A stretch of 64,000 nt of DNA from contig JAVJVY010000010.1 in assembly GCA_040220895.1 (NCBI GenBank), positions 1-64,000 on the forward strand, written 5' to 3'. The DNA is from UBA11591 sp040220895. Lineage in GTDB: Bacteria > Bacteroidota > Bacteroidia > Flavobacteriales_E > Vicingaceae. Each line of letters begins with the position of its first letter. The first letter of the stretch is position 1. A model generated the notes under the pieces. That model had not been told where the DNA came from. It saw nothing but the letters and a program-made list of their open reading frames with translations, and searched no databases. Below, one piece after another: positions 43,970-54,500 of this stretch. Both the position numbers and the translations under genes were made by a program.

Positions 43970-45310
43970 ATGAAGCCGATTAAAGGATTTTCCAAATTGA
44001 CCAAGGAGGCTAAAATTGATTGGCTAATCAACGATTGTCTTGACGGCGACGAAAAGGCACGGGCCTTGATCAGTGATTATTGGCATCCCAATGCCGACGT
44101 TCAGAAAATTCACGACGAATTCATCGAAAATACCCTCACTAATTTTTACATGCCATTCGGTATAGCACCGAATTTTCTTATCAATGACAAGATGTACTGC
44201 ATTCCTATGGCCATTGAAGAAAGTTCCGTTGTGGCTGCAGCATCCAAGGCGGCCAGCTATTGGCTTCACCGCGGAGGCTTCAAGGCCGAAGTTGTATCTA
44301 TGTTAAAGAATGGCCAGGTGCATTTCGCCTATTATGGCAATTATGACCAATTCCTGAAATTCTTCAATCGCATCAAGGCCAAGTTCTTTGAAGACACTAA
44401 TGAAATAACAGCGAACATGCGCAAACGCGGTGGAGGAATAAAGGATATTCAGATCATCAACAAAACATACGAAGAGCCCAATTATTATCAACTGAGCGCC
44501 ACATTTGAAACCAGTGATGCCATGGGGGCGAATTTCATCAACTCGTGTCTGGAGCAATTTGCCCAAACCATGAAAAGAGAAATCTTGTCGGCCCCTGAAA
44601 TTGATGATGAGCACAAAGACCTGGTGGTCATCATGTGTATTTTATCCAATTATACTCCTGAATGTCTTGTGCACGCCGAAGTATCGTGTTCCATCGAGGA
44701 CTTAACCGGATTCGAAGGAATCACACCAAAAGAATTTGCGAAAAAATTTGAACAGGCCATTCACGTGGCAAGGATTGAGCCATACCGGGCCACAACACAT
44801 AACAAGGGCATTTTTAATGGCATCGACGCCGTGGTGCTCGCCACTGGGAATGATTTTCGTGCCATCGAGGCCGGTGGTCATACCTATGCTTCAAGAACAG
44901 GACAATACCGGAGTTTAAGTGACGTCAGCATCGACAACGGCATCTTTCGATTTTGGATCGATATACCTATTTCACTTGGAACCGTTGGAGGAATCACAAA
45001 CCTGCATCCACTTGTAAAATTGGCACATCAAATTCTTGGTTTTCCGAATGCCGAAGAATTGATGAAAATTGTTGCGGTTGCAGGTTTGGCTCAGAATTTT
45101 GGCGCCGTCAGTTCGCTTGTCACCACAGGAATTCAACGCGGACACATGAAGATGCACCTGTTGAATATTTTAAATCAACTCGGAGCCAATGAACAGGAAA
45201 AAGAACAGATCGTCGAATACTTCAGAACCCGCGTAGTGACTTTTCCGGCTGTGACAGAAATCTTTAGCAAACTGAGGGCATCCGGTTTGGATCCAAATAC
45301 CAAGGGCTAG
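43970..45310 (+). CDS. mvaA: Hydroxymethylglutaryl-CoA reductase, class II-like
   Basis: It reduces HMG-CoA to mevalonate, the committed step of the pathway. Class II features: ENTLTNFYMPFGIAPNFLIND (the Glu of the ENxxG-type motif), MAIEESSVVAAASKAASYW, DAMGANFINSCLEQFA (the DAMGAN/DAMGMN motif), ATGNDFRAIEAGGHTYASR, GTVGGITNLHPLVKLA and the catalytic His in GHMKMHLLNILNQLGA. The length of 446 is normal for bacterial enzymes. It lies between fni and the GYDIA-type kinase with 1- and 5-nt gaps, so it is surely co-transcribed. There is no membrane anchor. Confidence 0.94.
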   Translation: MKPIKGFSKLTKEAKIDWLINDCLDGDEKARALISDYWHPNADVQKIHDEFIENTLTNFYMPFGIAPNFLINDKMYCIPMAIEESSVVAAASKAASYWLHRGGFKAEVVSMLKNGQVHFAYYGNYDQFLKFFNRIKAKFFEDTNEITANMRKRGGGIKDIQIINKTYEEPNYYQLSATFETSDAMGANFINSCLEQFAQTMKREILSAPEIDDEHKDLVVIMCILSNYTPECLVHAEVSCSIEDLTGFEGITPKEFAKKFEQAIHVARIEPYRATTHNKGIFNGIDAVVLATGNDFRAIEAGGHTYASRTGQYRSLSDVSIDNGIFRFWIDIPISLGTVGGITNLHPLVKLAHQILGFPNAEELMKIVAVAGLAQNFGAVSSLVTTGIQRGHMKMHLLNILNQLGANEQEKEQIVEYFRTRVVTFPAVTEIFSKLRASGLDPNTKG

Positions 45311-45315
45311 AAGCA

Positions 45316-46251
45316 TTGACTTCAAAAACCACATTCCGCAGTAATGGGAAACTTCTTCTATCCGGTGAATATGTGGTGCTATACGGTGCTGCGGCCCTGG
45401 CCATTCCAACTTCGAGAGGACAGGAATTGACCGTTGAAACTGACCCAGGCACTTTTGCTGGTGATTTCGAATGGATAACCACCGTGGAGAACCAGGAGAT
45501 CTACAAGGCCAGATTTGACGGTGCTGGAAGGTCCAAAGAGCAGGGCAACGATGAGTTCACTGCAAATTTAGAGGAGTTGTTTTGTTGCATTCTCGAGGAA
45601 AAAGGTCAGGATTTCTTGATGAATCAAGGATTGATTAGATTGTCCAGTAACGTGGAATTCCCATTGGACTGGGGCCTGGGGAGTAGCTCAACCCTGGTCA
45701 ATAACCTCGCTCAGTGGACCGGAATGCACGCCTTTTATCTGAATAAAAAAGTCTTTGGTGGCAGCGGGTATGATATTGCCTGCGCGTCTAGTCAACTGGC
45801 CATCGAATATCGACTCGAATTGGAACAACCTATTTGGGAAGAATACAATTTTATGCCTCCTTTTTCAAACCAATTGTATTTTATTCATTTGAACAGAAAG
45901 CAGAACAGTAGAGAAGGAATTGCAGTAATTCAGGCCAGAGAAGGCGGGATTAATGGTGAACTTATCGAGGAGATCACGGTTTTGGCTCAGCGAATGCGAA
46001 AGGCAATGTCGATCGGTGAATTTGAAGAGTGTCTCACTGAACATGAAGGCATTATTGGTCGTCTTACAGGCCTTAAGCCAATAAAACAGGATAAATTTGC
46101 TGATTTTAATGGAGCAGTTAAATCCCTTGGAGCCTGGGGGGGAGATTTTGTGCTAGCCACGGGCAGTTATTCAGAAATGGACTATTTCAGGGAGCTCGGG
46201 TTTACAACCATCATAGCATTTAAAGACATGATATTAAACTACAAGGCCTAA
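45316..46251 (+). CDS. GYDIA-type GHMP kinase, likely phosphomevalonate kinase
   Basis: A small-molecule kinase of the GHMP superfamily, 311 residues. N-terminal SNGKLLLSGEYVVLYGAAALAIP is the standard first motif. The ATP loop is PLDWGLGSSSTLVNNLA. GGSGYDIACASSQLAIEY carries the GYDIA motif that names a Bacteroidota subfamily, and SLGAWGGDFVLATG is the C-terminal motif. In this pathway order the missing activity is phosphomevalonate kinase, because fni, HMG-CoA reductase, mevalonate kinase and diphosphomevalonate decarboxylase are all accounted for. I therefore infer that role. It starts at a TTG 5 nt after the previous stop and overlaps mvaD by 1 nt (TAATG). Confidence 0.85.
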   Translation: MTSKTTFRSNGKLLLSGEYVVLYGAAALAIPTSRGQELTVETDPGTFAGDFEWITTVENQEIYKARFDGAGRSKEQGNDEFTANLEELFCCILEEKGQDFLMNQGLIRLSSNVEFPLDWGLGSSSTLVNNLAQWTGMHAFYLNKKVFGGSGYDIACASSQLAIEYRLELEQPIWEEYNFMPPFSNQLYFIHLNRKQNSREGIAVIQAREGGINGELIEEITVLAQRMRKAMSIGEFEECLTEHEGIIGRLTGLKPIKQDKFADFNGAVKSLGAWGGDFVLATGSYSEMDYFRELGFTTIIAFKDMILNYKA

Positions 46252-47336
46252 TGGAAGTGTTGAGCAAGATGTTGGAATCTACCTATGATTTAAAGGAGGG
46301 AAAAACTTCATGGCGCAGTCCGTCAAACATTGCCTTGATTAAATATTGGGGGAAGTATGCCGATCAAATTCCAGCGAATCCCTCGCTCAGTTTCAGCCTA
46401 AAGAACAGTTTTTCCGAAACGAGTATAGCATACAGACTTAAAAAAAAAGCGGACGAAATCTCTCTTGATTTTCTTTTCGAAGGAAAAGAGAATCCCGCTT
46501 TTAAGGCGCGTTTGGAGAAGTTTATTAACGGCATACATCCTTATTTTTCATTTTTATCAAATTTTCACCTTACCATCGACAGTAAAAATTCTTTTCCGCA
46601 TTCAAGTGGCATTGCCTCGAGTGCTTCGGCTATGAGCGCCCTTGTCCTCAATCTCATGGACATGTACAATGAGCTGACAGGGTCAGCAATGGACAAGGAA
46701 ACTTTTTTCAGGGCTTCATCTTATTTTTCGAGGCTTGCATCCGGAAGCGCCGCACGGTCGGTATACGGAGGTTATACCGTGTGGGGTGAAAGCGAACATT
46801 TCACAGGCAGTAGTGACCTATATGCCGTGCGAATTGATGAATCGATCGATCCAATATTCCAAAGCCTGCACGACGATGTTCTGATCATCGAAAAAGGGGC
46901 TAAAAAGGTATCGAGTTCGGCGGGTCACGCCTTGATGAATAATCATCCTTTTGGCCAAGCTCGATTCGAACTGGCAAGAAAAAGAATGGGCGAGATCAAA
47001 TCCATTCTGACTTCAGGAGACCTCAATGCATTCGGAGAATTGATTGAGAGCGAGGCCTTGATCTTGCACGCGATGATGATGGCTTCTCGTCCATATTTCA
47101 TCCTATTCAGACCCAATACCCTGGCAGTAATGGAAAAAATATGGGAGATAAGAGGAAGCACAGGCTTGCAGATTTACTTTACCCTTGACGCAGGAGCGAA
47201 TATCCACCTGATCTATCCGGAGGAAATAAAAACTGTTGTATCTACAACAATTAAGGATCATTTCCTTGCTTATTGCGAAAATGCGACATATCTTCGCGAC
47301 GGAATCGGTTCAGGGCCTGTAAACCTGAGAATATGA
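46251..47336 (+). CDS. mvaD: Diphosphomevalonate decarboxylase
   Basis: It converts mevalonate 5-diphosphate to IPP with ATP. Signature motifs: TSWRSPSNIALIKYWGKYADQ (diphosphate/substrate site), NSFPHSSGIASSASAMSALVL (ATP loop) and RLASGSAARSVYGGYTVWG (catalytic loop with the Arg). The conserved C-terminal Asp is in YFTLDAGANIHLIY. The length of 361 is standard. The start overlaps the GYDIA kinase stop by one base and its stop overlaps the mevalonate kinase start (ATGA), typical of translational coupling. Confidence 0.95.
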   Translation: MEVLSKMLESTYDLKEGKTSWRSPSNIALIKYWGKYADQIPANPSLSFSLKNSFSETSIAYRLKKKADEISLDFLFEGKENPAFKARLEKFINGIHPYFSFLSNFHLTIDSKNSFPHSSGIASSASAMSALVLNLMDMYNELTGSAMDKETFFRASSYFSRLASGSAARSVYGGYTVWGESEHFTGSSDLYAVRIDESIDPIFQSLHDDVLIIEKGAKKVSSSAGHALMNNHPFGQARFELARKRMGEIKSILTSGDLNAFGELIESEALILHAMMMASRPYFILFRPNTLAVMEKIWEIRGSTGLQIYFTLDAGANIHLIYPEEIKTVVSTTIKDHFLAYCENATYLRDGIGSGPVNLRI

Positions 47337-48274
47337 AATTAAAAGATCCGCTTTTCTACGCTAAAATCCTCCTGTTTGGGGAGTACAGCATTATTGAAGA
47401 TTCGATGGGCTTGTCCATCCCGTATAATTTCTACCAGGGACAATTAAAGAAGTTGACCTTAGACAGCGATGTGAAGGAACAATCCAATCGCGATCTTGAG
47501 GCTTTCAGGAAGCATTTAAGCCTGAAGCAGAAGAGCGGAGAGCTACTGTGTATGTTGGACCTTGACTCTTTTGAACAAGACATCCAGCAGGGTTTGATCT
47601 TTGATTCTAACATTCCCCAAGGATTCGGAGTAGGTAGTTCAGGAGCATTGGTGGCAGCCGTCTACAATAAATACGGAAAGGGTAAAATATCCTCAGGAGC
47701 AAATCTTAGAAAAGGCGAGATATCAAAATTGAAATTGGTCTTTTCTCAATTGGAATCATATTTCCACGGAAAGAGTTCGGGCATCGATCCACTAATCTGT
47801 TACTTGAATATCCCACTGCTCATTAAATCAAAAACAGACATTGGCACCGTTGGTCTTCCGGAAGGTTTAGTAGGAGATGGGGCAATCTTTTTAATCGATT
47901 CCGGAAGTCCAGGAGAAACCGAACCACTGGTTAATTTGTTCATGGAGAAATTGAAACAAGACGGTTTCAGAAAGCTGGTTAAAGAAGAGTTTGTCAGTTA
48001 CAATGACGCTTGTATTCAATCCTTTTTACAAAGTGACTTTAAAGGGCTATTCAGAAACCTCAAAAATCTTTCTCAATTTTTATTCGAGAATTTCACCCCA
48101 ATGATCCCGTCGGTATTTCACAAGTTATGGAAGCAAGGCCTTGAAACCAATGCGTACTACCTCAAGCTCTGCGGTTCGGGAGGTGGAGGTTTCATACTCG
48201 GATTCACACAAGATCTGAACAGGGCCCAAAAAGTACTGAAGGGCTATCAGCTCGAAGTAATTCACCGTTTCTAG
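47333..48274 (+). CDS. mvk: Mevalonate kinase (GHMP family)
   Basis: It phosphorylates mevalonate. A GHMP kinase of 313 residues beginning with FYAKILLFGEYSIIEDSMGLSIP; the ATP loop is IPQGFGVGSSGALVAAVYN; ESYFHGKSSGIDPLICYL has the family catalytic Asp region; LCGSGGGGFILGF is motif 3. The start is the ATG at 47333, inside the mvaD stop region (ATGA); a longer frame beginning at 47273 is not needed. UbiA follows 22 nt downstream. Confidence 0.88.
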   Translation: MKLKDPLFYAKILLFGEYSIIEDSMGLSIPYNFYQGQLKKLTLDSDVKEQSNRDLEAFRKHLSLKQKSGELLCMLDLDSFEQDIQQGLIFDSNIPQGFGVGSSGALVAAVYNKYGKGKISSGANLRKGEISKLKLVFSQLESYFHGKSSGIDPLICYLNIPLLIKSKTDIGTVGLPEGLVGDGAIFLIDSGSPGETEPLVNLFMEKLKQDGFRKLVKEEFVSYNDACIQSFLQSDFKGLFRNLKNLSQFLFENFTPMIPSVFHKLWKQGLETNAYYLKLCGSGGGGFILGFTQDLNRAQKVLKGYQLEVIHRF

Positions 48275-48296
48275 TGATCTTGCAGCTCAGCAAGCC

Positions 48297-49184
48297 GTGA
48301 AACCAACAGAGCACACTTCTCAAAGAAGATTGATCATCCTTAAGGTTATTTCGCTTCTGTCACTGGTCAGGTGGTACAACATTTTGCTGATTGTTATAGC
48401 TCAATACCTGTTGTCGTTGTTTGTCATCAATTCGCCATCTTCTATATTGAGTGTTATCTTAGACTACAACCTGATTCTGTTGGCACTATCCTCCTCCTTT
48501 ATCATTGCAGCGGGTTATATTATCAATGGATTTTACGATTCTGAGAAGGACATGATCAATCGCCCGGAAGTGGCGCTTTTCAATCAGCTCGTAAGCAAAC
48601 CATTCAGATTGTACTGCTTTTTTGGATTTAACGCCGTTGGAGTATTGTTGGGACTTTTTATTTCCAGGTATGTTTTTATCTTCAATCTGCTTTTTTCGGC
48701 AGGGTTGTGGCTTTATTCACATAAATTCAAAAAAGTACTTTTTCTGGGGAATATTAGTGGCACACTGCTTAGCATAGCGGCCATTTTTAGTATTTGCATT
48801 TACTACAGAACGATTACGCCTTTTATAGTGCTCTATGCGGGTTTCATTTTTCTGATAGAGCTTACGCGCGAGATTGTCAAGGACATGGAAGCATTAAAAG
48901 GCGACATGATCATGGGCTATGCAACCATTCCGGTAGAACTAGGGATGAAAAGCGCAAAACGAATTGTTCTCGCCATTCAATTGCTTTCCATATCAATTCC
49001 TTTCTTTTTGTATTCAATCAAAGGTGTTAGCTTCATTATGCTCTATTTTCTTTTTTCAGCGGGGCTGATAGTAGCATCGATGATTGTTCTGGAGCCAGCC
49101 GAGAAAAAAGAATCCTTTAGCAGGGTAAATACCATTTACAAGGTGATTCTGCTAACAGGTATTGCAAGTGTTGTACTCTTCTGA
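48297..49184 (+). CDS. UbiA family prenyltransferase
   Basis: An integral membrane prenyltransferase with seven to nine predicted helices. The two Asp-rich motifs are NGFYDSEKDMINRPEVAL (NxxxDxxxD) and ELTREIVKDMEALKGDMIMGYATIPV. It attaches a prenyl chain to an acceptor. In many Bacteroidota this gene next to mevalonate genes is annotated as geranylgeranylglycerol-phosphate geranylgeranyltransferase, but menaquinone, haem or other acceptors are possible. It starts with GTG and ends the isoprenoid run, consistent with use of the pathway product. Confidence 0.85.
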   Translation: MKPTEHTSQRRLIILKVISLLSLVRWYNILLIVIAQYLLSLFVINSPSSILSVILDYNLILLALSSSFIIAAGYIINGFYDSEKDMINRPEVALFNQLVSKPFRLYCFFGFNAVGVLLGLFISRYVFIFNLLFSAGLWLYSHKFKKVLFLGNISGTLLSIAAIFSICIYYRTITPFIVLYAGFIFLIELTREIVKDMEALKGDMIMGYATIPVELGMKSAKRIVLAIQLLSISIPFFLYSIKGVSFIMLYFLFSAGLIVASMIVLEPAEKKESFSRVNTIYKVILLTGIASVVLF

Positions 49185-49264
49185 TCACACCTTTTCTGCT
49201 ACCTAAGACTGGCATTGGATTCTTTTTCCCAAATTTGCCCTTTCCAACTTTTCAAAAAGTCAAC

Positions 49265-51472
49265 ATGAAAAAGACACTAATAACGATCTGGACCCTGCTT
49301 TTTACCGTTCTATTGTTCGCAACTGAAGGAGACACCACCGTGGTTCGGTCACACGATCAGCAGCACATGAAATTCCCTCCGGGAAATCGAAACTATACAA
49401 ATCGAGTCAAGTTTCCGGATGGGAGCAAAACCTATCGCAAAATATTATTGGCTTATGAACTTGGTTGCCCTTCAAATGGCTGTAGTACTTGGGATTACGA
49501 TACCCATGTATCAATTATCCGACCAACCGGAACCTTTGATTCGACTATGGGGCAACAAGCTTTTTTTGAAGTGAGCAATACCAGTCCCGATTCATTTTAT
49601 ATCAGTATTTCACCAACCTACCAGACGTTTTTTGATACAGCATCAAAAGTGACGGACAGCCTGATGAGTGACACGGTTTTCATTGATGAATATCGAAACG
49701 CTTCAAGTCCAACTACCATTACCAATTCATTCACGGCCTTCGAGACGGGGTATTACAAGTACTATTACGATTCTATCGGTGCTGTGATAGACTCTGTTTT
49801 TGAGAACGGAGATAGTCTCTGGCATCAAGGGTACCACACATGGTACACTGTTTTTGAAATCAAGAATACCATTGAAGTTGCTCGCTTGATCACGCCTTAT
49901 GGTGAACCGGGCGGGGTTAATTACTATCCGTATACCTATGTTTTTGACGTGACTGATTATGCCCCCATTTTAAAAGATTCGATGGACGTCCTGCTGCGTT
50001 TTGCGGGATGGCAGGATGGATTTTTAGCCACGCTGGATTTCATTTTCGTTGAGGGTACTCCGCCAAGGACACCAAAAAGAGTGCTCCACATGTATAATGG
50101 TTCTTTTGCATACGGAAATGCCAATAATCCCATAAATGGACGGCTGAAGCCAATTGGAGTAAAATTGAACAGCGATGAGAGTTTCGCTCAGCTCAATTAC
50201 ACCGTGACGGGTCACGGAGCAGATAATATCGGCTGCTCAGAATTCTGCGCAAAATCATATCACGTTTCATGGAACGGCTCCTTAAAACTCAGCAAGTTGG
50301 TATGGAAAGATGATTGCGGTTATAACCCCATATACCCACAGGGTGGAACCTGGATCTATAACAGGGCCAATTGGTGTCCTGGATTGCCTGGCTATATGGA
50401 TCGCTATGAACTTCCTTGGGCTTCTAAACTGGTGACCGACTCATTGAAGGTAGACTTCGATAATCATACCGCTTCAGGTGGAAATCCTTCCTACAGCATC
50501 AGTGGTGATGTAGTCACTTTCGGCCCTGCCAATTTTACGTTGGACGCAGCAATTGAAGAAATATTGGCTCCCAATAACAATTGGCTACATTCAAGGTATA
50601 ACCCTATTTGCAACAAGCCGCGGATTGTGATCAAGAATACCGGAAGCACGAATTTGACATCGCTGAAAATTTCCTATGGCCCTAAAGGGGGCAATAAATC
50701 GGTATTTAGCTGGACGGGTAATTTAAAATTCCTCGATACTACCACTGTGGTCCTGGACCGGCCTGATTGGGCAAGAACAGATGATATTTTTGAGGTTGAA
50801 ATATCAGAACCCAATGGTGGCACGGATGAATATGCTTCGAATGATTTTCTCAATACCGCCTTCGATGTGCCCGATGTCATGCCGAATGATTTTCGCATTT
50901 TTTACATGACAAATAATCGATCGAGTGCCGAGAATGTATTGTACATTCAGGATGAAGATGAGAATTTGGTATATACCAAGTTTAACGTCAGCAACAGTAC
51001 CCTTTACCAGGACACGATGAATCTTGAAAATGGATGCTACACTTTAACATTAACCGACGCTGGCAATGATGGGCTTGAATTTTGGAACAGCAGCCAAACA
51101 AATGGTTCCCTTCGTTTTCACCGCATTGAGAACATGGCTGCCTATAAAGTTTTTGAAACTGATTTTGGAAGTCGCGTTGATTATCAATTTATGGTAGGAA
51201 GCCCCTTAACAGTGAATGAAGCGAAAATGGATTTCAAATTGAATGTCTACCCGAATCCTTCTGAAGGTCTTATTTACGTTGAAGGAATCACTTCTGACAA
51301 AAGTCCTGCAATAGCACTATTTGATCAAATGGGAAGATCCTTACAGATCACTGTGACTAACCGGGGAAATGGTCTTTGGAGTGTTCAAGCACCGTCTTAC
51401 GCTAAAGGAATTTATACCTTGAGGGTATTGGCTGAATCACAGAGTAAAACGGTCAAGGTTATGCTTGAATAG
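49265..51472 (+). CDS. Peptide-N-glycosidase F-like T9SS protein
   Basis: A secreted protein of 735 residues from the ATG at 49265 (an upstream TTG at 49235 would precede the signal peptide). The signal peptide MKKTLITIWTLLFTVLLFA is followed by a PNGase F-type N-terminal domain: YRKILLAYELGCPSNGCSTWDYDTHVSIIRP is the family hallmark, with its Cys pair and the WDY motif. Further matches are ITPYGEPGGVNYYPYTYVFDVTDY and LLRFAGWQDGFLATLDFIFVEGTPPR. PNGase F removes N-glycans from proteins. The C-terminus is a T9SS type A sorting domain (LNVYPNPSEGLIYV, KGIYTLRVLAE). Catalytic identity with PNGase F is not proven; it may be a binding or diverged enzyme. Confidence 0.88.
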   Translation: MKKTLITIWTLLFTVLLFATEGDTTVVRSHDQQHMKFPPGNRNYTNRVKFPDGSKTYRKILLAYELGCPSNGCSTWDYDTHVSIIRPTGTFDSTMGQQAFFEVSNTSPDSFYISISPTYQTFFDTASKVTDSLMSDTVFIDEYRNASSPTTITNSFTAFETGYYKYYYDSIGAVIDSVFENGDSLWHQGYHTWYTVFEIKNTIEVARLITPYGEPGGVNYYPYTYVFDVTDYAPILKDSMDVLLRFAGWQDGFLATLDFIFVEGTPPRTPKRVLHMYNGSFAYGNANNPINGRLKPIGVKLNSDESFAQLNYTVTGHGADNIGCSEFCAKSYHVSWNGSLKLSKLVWKDDCGYNPIYPQGGTWIYNRANWCPGLPGYMDRYELPWASKLVTDSLKVDFDNHTASGGNPSYSISGDVVTFGPANFTLDAAIEEILAPNNNWLHSRYNPICNKPRIVIKNTGSTNLTSLKISYGPKGGNKSVFSWTGNLKFLDTTTVVLDRPDWARTDDIFEVEISEPNGGTDEYASNDFLNTAFDVPDVMPNDFRIFYMTNNRSSAENVLYIQDEDENLVYTKFNVSNSTLYQDTMNLENGCYTLTLTDAGNDGLEFWNSSQTNGSLRFHRIENMAAYKVFETDFGSRVDYQFMVGSPLTVNEAKMDFKLNVYPNPSEGLIYVEGITSDKSPAIALFDQMGRSLQITVTNRGNGLWSVQAPSYAKGIYTLRVLAESQSKTVKVMLE

Positions 51473-51497
51473 TTGTGGGCTTTGCTAAGCACTTATG

Positions 51498-51527
51498 ATA
51501 AAGGCGGCCCGAATGGGCCGCCTTTAT
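51498..51527. terminator. Strong bidirectional intrinsic terminator
   Basis: A perfect 13-bp stem (arm 51498-51510, loop GAAT 51511-51514, arm 51515-51527), G/C-rich in the core (GGCGGCCC), begins with ATAAA and ends in TTTAT. It serves both the PNGase F-like gene and the convergent RND gene; the RND stop codon begins at its last base. Confidence 0.9.
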
Positions 51528-54500
51528 TATTTAATGAGTTTGTATTTCAACCTGGTGGACAAGTAAAACATGGCCGGTACAATGACCAAGGTCAGGAAGG
51601 TTGCAAAGGTCAGTCCAAAAATGATGGTCCAAGACATTGGGCCCCAAAAGATGACGTTATCACCGCCGATGTAAAACTCAGGGTCGTAACTGGTGATCAA
51701 TGACATAAAGTTAATGTTCAAGCCAATGGCCAGGGGCATCAGCCCCAGTATTGTGGTGATGGCCGTAAGCAGAACCGGTCGCAATCTGGTTTTTCCACCG
51801 GCGATCATGCACTCAATCAAAACGGGCACAGGTAATTTCGCATTGGCCTCAAGGTCGAGTTCTTCCCTTTTTCTATCAATCACGAGTTTGGTATAATCGA
51901 TCAGGACGATGGCATTGTTGACCACGATTCCCGCCAAAGAAATAATTCCGATCATGGTCATGATAATCACAAAGTCCATCTGAAAAGTTACCAAACCCAC
52001 AAATACGCCGATCAAACTAAAGACCACCGAAGCAACAATGATGAAAGGAGTGGCAGCAGAATTAAACTGCGCTACCATGATCAGAAAGATCATGAATACG
52101 GCGATCAACAGGGCCGTGCTCAAGAAAGACATTTCTTCTGCTTGTTCTTCCTGCTGACCGGTGAATTTCACGGAGTTTTGTTCGGGTACGTCGTAATCTT
52201 CTATGACTTTTTTGATCTCTGCTACGACTTCATTCGCATTGTAACTTTCAAGTACGTTCGATTGAATAGTAATGAGTCGTTTCAGGTCTTTTCTTTTAAC
52301 CGCGCTGAAAGTAGATGATCGCTCGGCTGAGGCTACGCTCGATATTGGTACCTGGCTTATTTTCCCGTTTGACTGATCCCTGAAGGTAATGCGCTGGTTC
52401 ATCAGGACGTTGGGATCGTACCGTTGATCGTCTTTCAATCGAACCATAATGGGATAATCATCTTCTCCAGATTTATAAGATGATTGCAATTCTAGACCAA
52501 ACAAAGCATCCCTTAAAGTGGTCCCTATCTGAGCAGTAGATAAATTGAATCGCCTGGCCTTGTTTCGGTCAATGACCACTGGCATTTCAGGTTTACCGAT
52601 CTCTACATCGAGTTTCAATTCCTCGATGCCCGGAATGTTATTCCGTTCAATGAAATCCTTAATGTTATTGGCTTCAACGACGAGTTGTTCGTAGTCATCA
52701 CCGGAAACTTCAATGTTTATTGGCTTGCCTTGCGGTGGTCCGGCCGGATCCTTGTCAACGATGATCCGAACTCCAGGAACTCCTTTAACAAGCGTTCTGA
52801 TCTCTTCCAATACATCCGAGGTCATGATTCCTCGCCGATACTTGAATTCACTGAAATTGACAGTAATCCTCGCCTTATGCGGGGTTTGTGCCATAGATGG
52901 ACCTTCTGCCGGATCTGAAGTTCCCTCACCCACTTGAGCGATGATGGATTCAATCAGATGGTTATATGTTTTTTCTTTCCCATTTACTTTTCCAGTAACC
53001 TCATATTGCTTGGAATAATTGATGATGCGAGATTCAAGGCTTTGAGTGATTTCGTTTACCTCTTCGATGTCCGTGCCGATCGGTGCCTCTATGAATACAT
53101 TCACATAATTGGGTTGATTGATCGGAAAGAAGACCACCTTTGGCATGAAGGCAACCAGAAGAATCACGGATAAAAATAAAAATGCGATAATGCCACCAAA
53201 GAAGTACAATGGACGGTATTTCACAAAGGTGAATTTTAAAAAGTTCTCATAATAACGTTCGAGCCCCGGAAGAATGGTGCTTTGAAAGTACAGGGTGGTT
53301 GGGGTAAGTACGAACTTATTTAAAAGGCCAATAAGTCCGGAGACAATTAATAAGTTACCCAGCCAGATAACACCCAGCAAGGTGATTAAAAGGCCCGAAC
53401 CAATAAGAATTCCAACAATGCGGAATACTTTTTTTCTAGGGGTGTTAATTTCTTCAACTTTCATGAAAACCGAAGTCAACACCGGGTTGATGACCAAAGC
53501 CACAAAGAGTGAGGAACTCAACACAACGATCAGGGTTATCGGTAAGAATTTCATGAATTCACCCATGATGCCGGGCCAAATGGCCAATGGAATAAACGCA
53601 GCCAAGGTTGTTGCAGTTGATGCGATAATGGGCCATGCTACTTCACCAACCCCGTGCTTAGCGGCGTCGTAGCCAGACATGCCTTCATCCATCAGGCGGT
53701 AAATATTCTCAACCACTACAATTCCATTATCTACCAACATACCCAGGGCAAGGACTAGCGAAAACAGCACCATCATGTTTAGCGTAACACCCATTGCTCC
53801 CAGAATTAAGAAAGCAATGAACATTGAAAGTGGTATGGCAATGCCCACAAACAGCGCATTCCTGATACCAAGGAAAAAGAGTAATACTCCAATGACAAGA
53901 AGCATACCGAAAATGATGCTGTTCTCCAGCTCACTTACCTGCATTCTTGTCTGATCAGATTGATCGTTGGTGATGGAGATTTCAAGGTTTCGGGGAAAGA
54001 CATGAGCCTTGGCGTGATCTAATATGGCGGTAATTTTATCAGAGGCATTGATCAGGTTTTCGCCTGCGCGTTTTTTTACATCAACCATGACCACCGGCTT
54101 GGTGTATTCCCGGGCATAGGATTCTTTTTCTTTGTCTTCGAATGAAACCTCGGCGATGTCTCTTAGATATACCACATTAAACTTTTCATTTTTAATGATG
54201 GTATTTTCAATTTCTTCTGCGTTTTTGTACTCTCCAACGATCCTGACCGTTCGCCTGTAATTGTCACTCAGAATGTCCCCTGCCGAAATGGTTGCATTCT
54301 CGTTGTTGATGGCCATAGCAATGTCGCCCAGGGATATCTCATTGTTTTGCATTTTATAAAGATCAACCATGATCTTCATTTCCTTTTTTTGCACTCCCCG
54401 TATATCTACTTCCGTGATTTCGGGTAGTGCTTCGATTTCATCTTCAAGGTATTCGGCATAGTCCTCTAGTTGATCAATCGAAAAGTCTCCCGATAAGTTG

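Noticed and set aside
47273..47332. Upstream extension of mevalonate kinase
   Set aside because: The added 20 residues are basic, overlap mvaD in another frame and precede the family start; ATG at 47333 within ATGA is better.
51473..51703. Plus-strand frame of 76 codons after the PNGase F-like gene
   Set aside because: It runs through the terminator and the antisense of the RND gene; no motif or start signal supports it.
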